Below are positions 1 through 5,636 of a DNA stretch of 6,511 nucleotides, in pieces; positions within the stretch are counted from its first letter, which is position 1, and each line of letters begins with the position of its first letter. The notes below the pieces were generated by a model that did not search any database, was not told the DNA's origin, and saw only the letters and a list, made by a program, of their open reading frames with translations. This DNA comes from Halovivax sp. GTDB taxonomy: Archaea; Halobacteriota; Halobacteria; Halobacteriales; Natrialbaceae. The DNA is taken from the NCBI GenBank assembly GCA_007119345.1, contig SKPV01000263.1:1-6511 (forward strand). Direction: 5' to 3'. The position numbers and the translations under genes were made by a program.

Positions 1-27
1 ACTCGAAACCGTCGCGCTGGAGAGGAA

Positions 28-936
28 TTACTCCACTCGCGCCTCGTCGCCGGCCAGCATCTCTACCACCTGCAGTACGCCGGAGTTGCAGTCCCGCCCC
101 ATCCCGTTCGCGACCATCGATTTGTAGAGTTCGTGGGCGAGTTCGGTCTGCGGCATAGGCGATTCGTACGCCTCACCCGCGTCCGTGGCGATTCGGAGGT
201 CTTTGTACTGGTACTCGGCGTAAAACCCCGGCTCGAAGTCGCCATGGATCATGTTCGGTGCGCGGTTGTCGAGCGTCCAGCAGCCCGCCGCGCCGCCGCT
301 GATCGCCTCGACGACGGCTTCGAGGTCCGCTCCGGCCTTGCTGGCGAACACGAGCGCCTCGCTCACGGCAACCATCTGTGCGGAGACGACGATCTGATTG
401 CACGCCTTCGTCGTCTGTCCCGCGCCGTTCGGTCCGCAGTGAGTGATCGTCTCGCCGACCGCTTCGAGCACGTCCCGGTGCTCGTCGAGGACATCGGGAT
501 CGCCGCCGACCATGATCGAGAGCGTCCCCTCGATCGCACCCTCATCTCCCCCGGAGATCGGCGCGTCGAGCAGGTTGACGCCCACGTCCGCCAACTCCGC
601 TGCGACCGACTCGGCCACCGTCGGCGAGATCGTCGAGTGATCGATCACGGTCATTCCCTCGCTCAGACCGTCGATCACCGGGTCCGATTCTGCGCCCGCC
701 CCGAGAACGACGTTCTCGACGTCGGGGGAGTCCGGAAGGCACAGCGACACCACGTCGCTCGCCTCGGCGACGCCAGCGGGAGAGCCGCCGTCCTCCCCGC
801 CGTACTCGACGAGTTCCTCGACCGGTTCGTCAGAGCGGTTGTGTCCGACGACGCGATACCCAGCGTCGACGAGGTTCTTCGCCATCGGCAGTCCCATGAT
901 TCCGAGGCCGACGAAGCCGACCGTTGTGGATGACAT
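28..936 (-). CDS. NAD(P)-dependent beta-hydroxyacid dehydrogenase (3-hydroxyisobutyrate dehydrogenase / 2-hydroxy-3-oxopropionate reductase family)
   Basis: This soluble 302-residue oxidoreductase has the usual length for its family, whose members reversibly oxidise small beta-hydroxyacids. The N-terminal Rossmann domain opens with GFVGLGIMG (residues 7-15, glycine motif G10-x-G12-x-x-G15). After strand 2 comes HNRS (32-35), where N33-R34 in place of an acidic residue suggests NADP preference (inference). The substrate loop DAPISGG spans 124-130, the family's catalytic lysine is K177 in GQTTKACNQ, and a YKDLRIA segment (K245, D246) follows in the all-helical C-terminal domain. The frame stays open for 59 more codons upstream, but that part is Arg-rich and unlike the family. 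I chose the ATG at 936 because it sits six residues before the glycine motif and has a TATA-like box 25-32 bases upstream. A GGAGG lies only two bases before the ATG, too close for normal Shine-Dalgarno use. The substrate cannot be decided from sequence: tartronate semialdehyde or 3-hydroxyisobutyrate are the main options. Confidence 0.92.
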   Translation of the reverse strand: MSSTTVGFVGLGIMGLPMAKNLVDAGYRVVGHNRSDEPVEELVEYGGEDGGSPAGVAEASDVVSLCLPDSPDVENVVLGAGAESDPVIDGLSEGMTVIDHSTISPTVAESVAAELADVGVNLLDAPISGGDEGAIEGTLSIMVGGDPDVLDEHRDVLEAVGETITHCGPNGAGQTTKACNQIVVSAQMVAVSEALVFASKAGADLEAVVEAISGGAAGCWTLDNRAPNMIHGDFEPGFYAEYQYKDLRIATDAGEAYESPMPQTELAHELYKSMVANGMGRDCNSGVLQVVEMLAGDEARVE

Positions 937-960
937 GTCCTCCACTGCGACGGCGAACGG

Positions 961-968
961 GTAATAAC
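961..968 (-). promoter_or_regulatory. Candidate archaeal TATA box for the dehydrogenase gene
   Basis: On the minus strand this reads GTTATTAC, an AT-rich island in GC-rich DNA. It lies 25-32 bases upstream of the ATG at 936, the spacing expected if transcription begins at or very near the start codon, giving a leaderless mRNA. A 9-bp direct repeat, CGGCGAACG, occurs on both sides of it (951-959 and 977-985). Nothing here proves use of the box; position and composition are the evidence. Confidence 0.5.
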
Positions 969-1035
969 TGGGGTACCGGCGAACGTGGATCGACGGCGCG
1001 CTCGAACCGATCACCCGCCCACGACGGGGTACGTC

Positions 1036-1063
1036 GCGGGATGACGGACCGGAACCGTCCCGC
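1036..1063. repeat. Bulged inverted repeat in the divergent promoter region
   Basis: GCGGG (1036-1040) pairs with CCCGC (1059-1063), and ACGG (1044-1047) pairs with CCGT (1055-1058). This gives a nine-pair dyad with a three-base bulge on the left arm and a seven-base centre. It lies about 40 bases upstream of the protease TATA box and about 70 bases upstream of the dehydrogenase TATA box. It could be a regulator binding site shared by the two genes, but dyads of this size also arise by chance in GC-rich DNA. Confidence 0.3.
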
Positions 1064-1102
1064 TTGTTTCGCCGGAGTATTGACTGGGAACGTATTTCAA
1101 AA

Positions 1103-1109
1103 TATTTAA
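1103..1109 (+). promoter_or_regulatory. Candidate archaeal TATA box for the CPBP protease gene
   Basis: TATTTAA sits inside an AT-rich stretch (about 1092-1110) that contrasts sharply with the surrounding GC-rich DNA. It lies 27-33 bases before the ATG at 1136, and no Shine-Dalgarno-like sequence precedes that ATG. Together these point to a leaderless or nearly leaderless transcript. This is the clearest promoter-like element in the window. Confidence 0.65.
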
Positions 1110-1135
1110 CCACTAGACATACTGAAACGCGGACA

Positions 1136-1945
1136 ATGATTCAGCGGTGGATTCGTCAGCAGCAACTCGGTGCGTTCGTCGCCATCACGTTCGGGTGGAC
1201 CTGGGGATGGGACGCGCTCTTTTTCGTCTTCGATCTGTGGGACGTACTGGCGTTCAACGTCCCCCGCGTGTGGGGGCCGCTGGTGGCCGCGCTCGTCGTC
1301 ATCGGGGCGAGTGAGCGTTCCCTTCGAGCGTGGTTCGCCCGGCGACTCCGGTGGCGGCTCGGACCGGCGCTGTTCCTCGTCGCGCTCCTCATCCCCCTGA
1401 TAATCTCCAACCTTCAGCCGGTCATCGCCGCGCTCGGCGGCGGATCACTGGTTTATGCGCCACCGGCAGCGGTTCACCTGATGGCCGTGTGGATTCTGCT
1501 GAACGTCTTCCTCTTAGGTGGTACCGAGGAGATCGGCTGGCGTGGCGTCCTCCAACCGCGGCTACAGGCCCGAGTGTCGGTGCTGACCGCCGGACTCGGC
1601 ATCGGCGTGCTCTGGTGGCTGTGGCACCTCCCCCTGTTTTTGACGGGCAATCCGAACTACTCGCTCGAACCGTGGGCGTTCGCGGCCTACACCGCGTTCG
1701 CCCTGGGTGCGTCGACGGTGTTCGCGGCGCTCGCGAACGTCACCGACGGCTCCGTGCTGCCGGTGATGGTAATGCACGGCGCGGTCAACCTCGGAGCCGC
1801 TCTGGAGGCGTCCGGCGGCGTCCTGACCGGCTCACCGGTGATTCCGCTCATTGGTGCCGGGTTGTGGTGGCTGATCGTCCTCGCGCTGGTGCTCCGCTAC
1901 GGACGGTCGATGGTTCCGAACCCGACCCTCAAACCGATCGCGTGA
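1136..1945 (+). CDS. CPBP family intramembrane metalloprotease
   Basis: This 269-residue, very hydrophobic protein has the three signature motifs of the CPBP (CAAX protease / bacteriocin-processing, formerly Abi) family. They are the EExxxR motif as GGTEEIGWRG (E131, E132, R136), a histidine in WHLPLF (H164), and HxxxN as MHGAVN (H214, N218). In characterised relatives the Glu and His residues form a membrane-embedded metal-dependent active site. I see about eight hydrophobic segments, roughly at 11-34, 44-57, 76-92, 111-128, 150-170, 181-201, 206-222 and 235-254. The open frame begins at 1064, but the ATG at 1136 is preferred because it directly precedes the first membrane segment and follows the TATA box at the right distance; the longer form would have to begin upstream of that box. 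It is transcribed away from the dehydrogenase and towards leuB. Proposed family roles include prenyl-protein processing, peptide processing and self-immunity; the substrate here is unknown. Confidence 0.92.
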   Translation: MIQRWIRQQQLGAFVAITFGWTWGWDALFFVFDLWDVLAFNVPRVWGPLVAALVVIGASERSLRAWFARRLRWRLGPALFLVALLIPLIISNLQPVIAALGGGSLVYAPPAAVHLMAVWILLNVFLLGGTEEIGWRGVLQPRLQARVSVLTAGLGIGVLWWLWHLPLFLTGNPNYSLEPWAFAAYTAFALGASTVFAALANVTDGSVLPVMVMHGAVNLGAALEASGGVLTGSPVIPLIGAGLWWLIVLALVLRYGRSMVPNPTLKPIA

Positions 1946-2014
1946 ACGGGCGGGGATTCGCTTCGCGACCGCTGTCACACGGCCGCTGACGCCCACCGTG
2001 ATCCCGGCTCCGAC
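1946..2014. other. Short convergent intergenic gap
   Basis: This gap separates the stop codons of two genes that run towards each other, the protease (plus) and leuB (minus). I found no T-rich tract or strong hairpin on either strand that would mark a terminator, so termination here must rely on signals I cannot recognise by eye. Confidence 0.5.
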
Positions 2015-2995
2015 TCACAGCCGCTCGATCACGGCGTCGGCCACCTCGTCGGTAAAGGCCTCGCCACCGAGATCGGGCGTCAGCGGCCCGTCTTCGAGGG
2101 TTGTCTCGACCGCGTCCCGAACCCGCGCTCCCTCCCCGTCGTACCCGAGGTGTTCGAGCAGCATCGCCGCCGAGAGGATCGTCGCGGCCGGGTTGGCGAT
2201 TCCCTCTCCGGCGATGTCGGGGGCCGTCCCGTGAACGGGTTCGAACATCGCGCCGTCGTCGCCGACGTTCGCGCTCGGGAGTAACCCCAGCCCACCGACG
2301 AGGCCGGCCGCGAGATCCGAGAGCACGTCGCCGGCGAGGTTCGGGGTGAGAACGACGCCGTACTGGGTGGGATCGAGCGCGAGATGGGTCGCCATCGCGT
2401 CCATCAGCACCTCCTCGACGGCAAGATCGTATTCCGCGCCGACCTCGAACGCCACCTCGCGGAACAGGCCATCGGTGGTCCGCATCACGTTCGCCTTGTG
2501 GACGACCGTCACCGCGTCGTGGCCGTTCTCGGCGGCGTACTCGAAGGCGAACTCGGCGATCTGACGCGACGCGTCCTCGGTGATCACCCGCGTGCAGGTC
2601 GTCACGCCCGGTGCGATCTCGCTTTCGATGCCCGCGTAGACGCCCTGTGTGTTCTCGCGGACGATGACGAGGTCGGTGTCGGGGTGGACGGCGTCGACGC
2701 CCGGATACGCTCGTGCGGGCCGGACGTTGGCGAACGAGCCGACCAGTTCCCGGATCGGGAGGATCACGTCGGCTGCGGTTTCGCCTGCCGCGCCGAGCAA
2801 CGTTGCGTCCGCTGCCGCGACCGCCTCGCGGGTCGCATTCGGGAGCGGGTCGCCGGTTCGCTCGGCGACCGCGTCACCGGCCTCCGCCTCCACGAATCGG
2901 AGGTCGGCGTCGGTGGCTCGCAGCACGCGCACGGCCGCGGGAACGACTTCCTGTCCGATCCCGTCGCCGGGGATGACCGCGATCTCGTGAGTCAT
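2015..2995 (-). CDS. leuB: 3-isopropylmalate dehydrogenase
   Basis: It catalyses oxidative decarboxylation of 3-isopropylmalate to 4-methyl-2-oxopentanoate, a cytoplasmic step of leucine synthesis. The 326-residue protein starts with [13 protein letters not shown] (residues 5-17), the beta-decarboxylating dehydrogenase opening. Substrate-binding arginines are seen in [13 protein letters not shown] (R82, R92) and [11 protein letters not shown] (R113). K167 lies in HKANVMR, metal-binding aspartates are D199, D223 and D227, and the NAD-loop motif [18 protein letters not shown] spans 252-269. Hydrophobic residues just before R82 (I78, L79) suit recognition of the isopropyl group. It is shorter than typical bacterial LeuB (about 350-360), and its [10 protein letters not shown] segment resembles archaeal and isocitrate-type relatives more than the bacterial RELTGGIYFG form. 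Homoisocitrate dehydrogenase is the main alternative by sequence, but the neighbours leuC and leuD argue for leuB. The ATG at 2995 directly precedes the conserved first strand. It is the last operon gene, 150 bases after leuD. Confidence 0.94.
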   Translation of the reverse strand: MTHEIAVIPGDGIGQEVVPAAVRVLRATDADLRFVEAEAGDAVAERTGDPLPNATREAVAAADATLLGAAGETAADVILPIRELVGSFANVRPARAYPGVDAVHPDTDLVIVRENTQGVYAGIESEIAPGVTTCTRVITEDASRQIAEFAFEYAAENGHDAVTVVHKANVMRTTDGLFREVAFEVGAEYDLAVEEVLMDAMATHLALDPTQYGVVLTPNLAGDVLSDLAAGLVGGLGLLPSANVGDDGAMFEPVHGTAPDIAGEGIANPAATILSAAMLLEHLGYDGEGARVRDAVETTLEDGPLTPDLGGEAFTDEVADAVIERL

Positions 2996-3145
2996 TGCTC
3001 TACGTGGACGGTCTCCGGGAAAAGAGGGTGTCGATCTGACCGGCGGCGGACGGTGACGAACAACCGATCCGTGGGCGGTGACTCGGTCGCGGATCGAGAG
3101 AACCGAGGGACGCAGAAATTCAGTCGGCGGGGTACAGAATCGAAC
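2996..3145. other. leuD-leuB intergenic gap with a possible hairpin
   Basis: This 150-base gap is the only sizeable break within the leu gene chain. It holds a perfect 7-bp inverted repeat, CGATCCG (3065-3071) and CGGATCG (3090-3096), with an 18-base loop. No T-run follows it on the minus strand, so it is not a convincing terminator. A short TTTT (minus strand, 3020-3023) lies 25-28 bases before the leuB ATG and could be a weak TATA element, but the match to haloarchaeal boxes is poor. No Shine-Dalgarno site precedes leuB. I see no credible reading frame in the gap. Confidence 0.45.
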
Positions 3146-3751
3146 TCAGCCGTCCACGTACGGCAGCTTTGCGGCCGTCTCGCGGGTTGCGTCGAGGTTC
3201 GAGCGCATGAGGGCGGTCGTATCCCAGATGCCCTCGACGAGCGCCTCCCGCATCGCGTCGTCGATCTCGACGGCGACCGTACGATCCCCGTACGAGAGCG
3301 TTTCCTCTTCCACGTCGAGAGCGATCTCGCCGTCGGGATGCTCGTCGATCCAGTCCTGGAGCGCGGCCACCTCGTCGGGATCGGCCGTCGCCGCGGGGAG
3401 ACCGAGCGACTCGCAGTTGCCCTGAAAGATCTCCGCGAACGACTCGCCGACGATCCCGTCGATCCCCCACCGGTCGATCGCCTGCGGGGCGTGTTCTCGG
3501 GAGGAGCCACAGCCGAAGTTGTCGTTGACGACCATGATCCGTGCCCCCTCGAAGCGGTTGAGCGGGTGGTCGTTCAACGTGCCGTCCTCGTCACGGCGCG
3601 CGTCGTAGAAGAGGTAGTCGGCCATGTTCTCGAAGGTTACCTCCTTTAAGAAGCGCGCCGGCAGGATCTGGTCGGTGTCTACGTCGTCGCCACGGATCGG
3701 CACGCCCGTTCCGCCGACTCGCCTGACCTGCAGTTCCTCGACGCCGGCCAT
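3146..3751 (-). CDS. leuD: 3-isopropylmalate dehydratase small subunit
   Basis: This is the small subunit of isopropylmalate isomerase. With LeuC it converts 2-isopropylmalate to 3-isopropylmalate in the cytoplasm, contributing the swivel domain that closes over the Fe-S active site. Seen in its 201 residues are the N-terminal GDDVDTDQILPARFL (21-35) and the signature NFGCGSSREHAP (78-89, C81, S83, S84, R85). Next comes GIVGESFAEIFQGNCESLGLP (99-119, G99 to P119). The length matches bacterial-type LeuD (about 200) rather than the short archaeal form (about 165). The frame is open further upstream, but the ATG at 3751 shares its A with the last base of the leuC stop (TGATG), and the protein from there aligns end to end with the family. 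The one-base overlap implies translational coupling to leuC, which suits a 1:1 heterodimer. Confidence 0.96.
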   Translation of the reverse strand: MAGVEELQVRRVGGTGVPIRGDDVDTDQILPARFLKEVTFENMADYLFYDARRDEDGTLNDHPLNRFEGARIMVVNDNFGCGSSREHAPQAIDRWGIDGIVGESFAEIFQGNCESLGLPAATADPDEVAALQDWIDEHPDGEIALDVEEETLSYGDRTVAVEIDDAMREALVEGIWDTTALMRSNLDATRETAAKLPYVDG

Positions 3752-5202
3752 CAGTCGGCCACCCCCGTTGCGGGCGACCCGCCATCCGGGCCGTCGAGCA
3801 ACTCGCGGGCGTCCGCGATCTCGCCTTCGACCGCCGCGGCCGCGACCATTACCGGGGACATGAGAACGGTTCGGCCGTCCTTCGAACCCTGTCGACCGAC
3901 GTAGTTGCGGTTCGAGGACGAGGCGCACAGTTCGTCGCCGACGAGCGAATCGTCGTTCATCGCCAGACACATCGAACAGCCCGCCTCACGCCACTCGAAG
4001 CCGGCCTCCCGGAAGATCTCGTCAAGTCCCCGCTCCTCGCACTCGCGTTTGACCGTGCCGGATCCCGGTACCGCGAGCGCACGCACGCCGTCGGCGACCT
4101 CGCGACCGGCCAGGACGCTCGCTGCGGTCTCGAAGTCCGAGACGCGCCCGTTGGTACAGGTGCCGAGAAAGGCCACGTCGACGCTCGCGCCGAGCATCGG
4201 CTCGCCGGGTTCGACGCCCATGTGTTCCTGGGCACGCTCGGCCGCCTCGCGCTCGCCGTCGGGGAGGTCGCGCGGATCGGGGACGGGCCGATCGACCTCG
4301 ACGGCCTGTCCAGGGTTGGTTCCCCACGTCACCATCGGCGCGAGACCGTCCGCGTCGATCTCGACGACGTCGTCGTACTCGGCGTCGTCGTCCGATCGGA
4401 TCGACTCCCAGTATGCGACCCGCTCGTCGAACGCCTCGCCGTCGGGGACGTACTCGCGGCCGCGGAGGTACTCGTAGGTCGTCTCGTCGGGATTGACGTA
4501 GCCCGCGCGAGCGCCGCCCTCGATCGACATGTTACAGACGGCGAGCCGTCCCTCCATGTCGAGCGATTCGATCGCTTCACCGCCGTACTCGTAGACGTAG
4601 CCGACGCCGCCGTCGACGCCGAGTTCGGCGATCAGCTTCAAGATCACGTCCTTCGCGGCGACACCGTCGCCGAGCGAGCCGGTCACCTCGATCCGACGGA
4701 CCCGCTGTTTCTCGGCGGCGATACAGCCGGTCGCGAGCACGTCGCGAAGCTGGCTCGTGCCGATTCCGACGCCGATCGCGCCGAACGCGCCGTGGGTGCT
4801 CGTGTGTGAATCGCCACAGGCCACCGTCATGCCGGGCTGGGTCAGCCCGAGTTCGGGGGCGACGACGTGGGTGATTCCCTGCCGTTCGGAGTCGAGACCG
4901 AAGTACGTGATCCCGTACTCCTCGACGTTCCGTTCGAGCGCTGCGAGCATCGTCTCGGCCTGCTCGTCGGCGAGCGGTCGCTCCCGTCCCTCCGGCGTCG
5001 TCGGGACGATGTGGTCGGTCGTCGCGATCGTTCGGTCGGGAAACGCCACGTCGTAGCCGCGTTCTTCGATCATCGAGAACGCCTGCGGACTCGTCACCTC
5101 GTGCATGAGGTGGAGACCGATGAACAGCTGGTCCTGTCCGGTCGGGAGATCGGCCACCTTGTGGCGCTCCCAGACCGCGTCGTAGAGCGTCCCCTTGCTC
5201 AT
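3751..5202 (-). CDS. leuC: 3-isopropylmalate dehydratase large subunit
   Basis: This is the large, [4Fe-4S]-bearing subunit of isopropylmalate isomerase, of the aconitase superfamily. At 483 residues it is slightly longer than bacterial LeuC (about 465-475), with a Gly/Asp-rich tail from about 470. The opening TLYDAVWERH is typical of bacterial-type LeuC. Further motifs are LHLMHEVTSPQAF (30-42), the active-site stretch VACGDSHTSTHGAFG (127-141), and CNMSIEGGARAG (223-234). The cluster cysteines are C349 in FLGTCTNGR and C409 and C412 in AGCSMCLAMN, corresponding to E. coli C347, C407 and C410. SSSNRNYVGRQGS (428-440) is also conserved. The ATG at 5202 overlaps the stop of the upstream small gene by four bases (ATGA), and the leuC stop overlaps the leuD start, so it is the middle of a coupled trio. 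A short purine-rich GAGAG just upstream is at best a weak ribosome-binding site. Confidence 0.97.
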   Translation of the reverse strand: MSKGTLYDAVWERHKVADLPTGQDQLFIGLHLMHEVTSPQAFSMIEERGYDVAFPDRTIATTDHIVPTTPEGRERPLADEQAETMLAALERNVEEYGITYFGLDSERQGITHVVAPELGLTQPGMTVACGDSHTSTHGAFGAIGVGIGTSQLRDVLATGCIAAEKQRVRRIEVTGSLGDGVAAKDVILKLIAELGVDGGVGYVYEYGGEAIESLDMEGRLAVCNMSIEGGARAGYVNPDETTYEYLRGREYVPDGEAFDERVAYWESIRSDDDAEYDDVVEIDADGLAPMVTWGTNPGQAVEVDRPVPDPRDLPDGEREAAERAQEHMGVEPGEPMLGASVDVAFLGTCTNGRVSDFETAASVLAGREVADGVRALAVPGSGTVKRECEERGLDEIFREAGFEWREAGCSMCLAMNDDSLVGDELCASSSNRNYVGRQGSKDGRTVLMSPVMVAAAAVEGEIADARELLDGPDGGSPATGVAD

Positions 5203-5591
5203 CTCTCGTCGTCGTCTCCCTCGGTGTCGTCTTCGGCGGCGACGACGTCCTCGCCGCGGTGTTCGTCCCCTCGCTCGAAGACGCGGTTCGCGCTCTCGCC
5301 GTCACGCGGGGTGTGATCGACATCGCGCATCCGTCGTCCGGGCGGTGTGTCCGAATCAGAGACGGCGTCGCGTTCGCCACCGTCCGCGGCCACCATCGGT
5401 CCCCGGTGGAACAGCCGCCCCGCCGTCCGCCGCTCGTGGGGATGGACGTGGCTCACGTCGCCCATCGTCTGGCGGTCGGTTCGCGTTCGGCCCTCCGGGC
5501 TGTCAGTTCGATCCTCCGGGCTGTCAGTTCGCGCTCGGTTCTCGGATCGGTCGTTGCGTCGTCGGTTCGAGTGTGGGTCGGTCGTGGTCAT
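5199..5591 (-). CDS. Uncharacterised small protein with an internal duplicated motif, between ilvC and leuC
   Basis: I do not recognise a named family for this 130-residue charged protein. It has no Cys, no signal peptide and no membrane segment, so it is probably cytosolic. Two related segments are visible: MGDVSH...RLFHRG...VAADGG (residues 43-72) and MRDVDH...RVFERG...VAAEDD (88-122). The matching codons often differ synonymously (GAC/GAT, GTG/GTC, CGG/CGC), so the likeness is at the protein level. The first copy is His-rich (HVHPH, 48-52). The tail from 118 is strongly acidic. Residues 1-42 are low-complexity, Arg/Asp/Thr-rich, and include RTDSPED-RTDSPEG, encoded by a DNA tandem repeat. 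The stop overlaps the leuC ATG by four bases, strong support for translation in this frame. The start is uncertain: ATG at 5591 (45 bases after ilvC) or ATG at 5465 (M43, just at the first motif copy). Neither has a clear Shine-Dalgarno site. The position suggests a role tied to branched-chain synthesis, perhaps to LeuCD, but this is inference. Confidence 0.78.
   Translation of the reverse strand: MTTTDPHSNRRRNDRSENRARTDSPEDRTDSPEGRTRTDRQTMGDVSHVHPHERRTAGRLFHRGPMVAADGGERDAVSDSDTPPGRRMRDVDHTPRDGESANRVFERGDEHRGEDVVAAEDDTEGDDDER
5492..5531. repeat. Exact 19-bp tandem direct repeat, period 21
   Basis: CCTCCGGGCTGTCAGTTCG occurs at 5492-5510 and again at 5513-5531, separated by AT. The 21-base period equals seven codons, so in the minus-strand gene it encodes RTDSPED followed by RTDSPEG without breaking the frame. 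The identity suggests recent slippage or unequal duplication. If the gene really starts at 5465 the repeat would lie in the untranslated region between ilvC and the small gene, and could then be a binding site. Confidence 0.9.
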
Positions 5592-5636
5592 TGGTGTAGG
5601 TTGTGTGAGGTGTTCGGTCGCCAGTGCTGTGTCCGA
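5592..5636. other. ilvC to small-gene spacer
   Basis: These 45 bases lie between the ilvC stop and the upstream candidate start of the small gene. On the minus strand they contain a C/A-rich run just before the ATG, with no Shine-Dalgarno-like sequence, TATA-like box, T-run or strong hairpin. This suits co-transcription with ilvC. Confidence 0.5.

Noticed and set aside
18..35. Small inverted repeat TGGAG/CTCCA around the dehydrogenase stop codon, considered as a terminator
   Set aside because: The arms are only five bases, overlap the stop codon, and no T-run follows on the minus strand.
133..933. 266-codon plus-strand open frame opposite the dehydrogenase
   Set aside because: It is fully antisense to a gene with intact catalytic motifs, has a skewed Arg-rich composition and no recognisable domain or promoter.
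937..1113. 59-codon N-terminal extension of the dehydrogenase
   Set aside because: The Arg/Ser-rich extension is unlike the family, overlaps the proposed TATA boxes, and places the Rossmann motif abnormally far from the N-terminus.
2384..3649. Long 421-codon plus-strand open frame across leuB and leuD
   Set aside because: It lies antisense to two well-recognised genes, crosses their intergenic gap, and its product is Arg/Asp/His-rich with no motif. High third-position GC in haloarchaeal genes routinely opens such frames.
3752..3970. 73-codon N-terminal extension of leuD inside leuC
   Set aside because: The extension is the shadow of leuC coding sequence in another frame; the family-conserved part begins right after the ATG at 3751.
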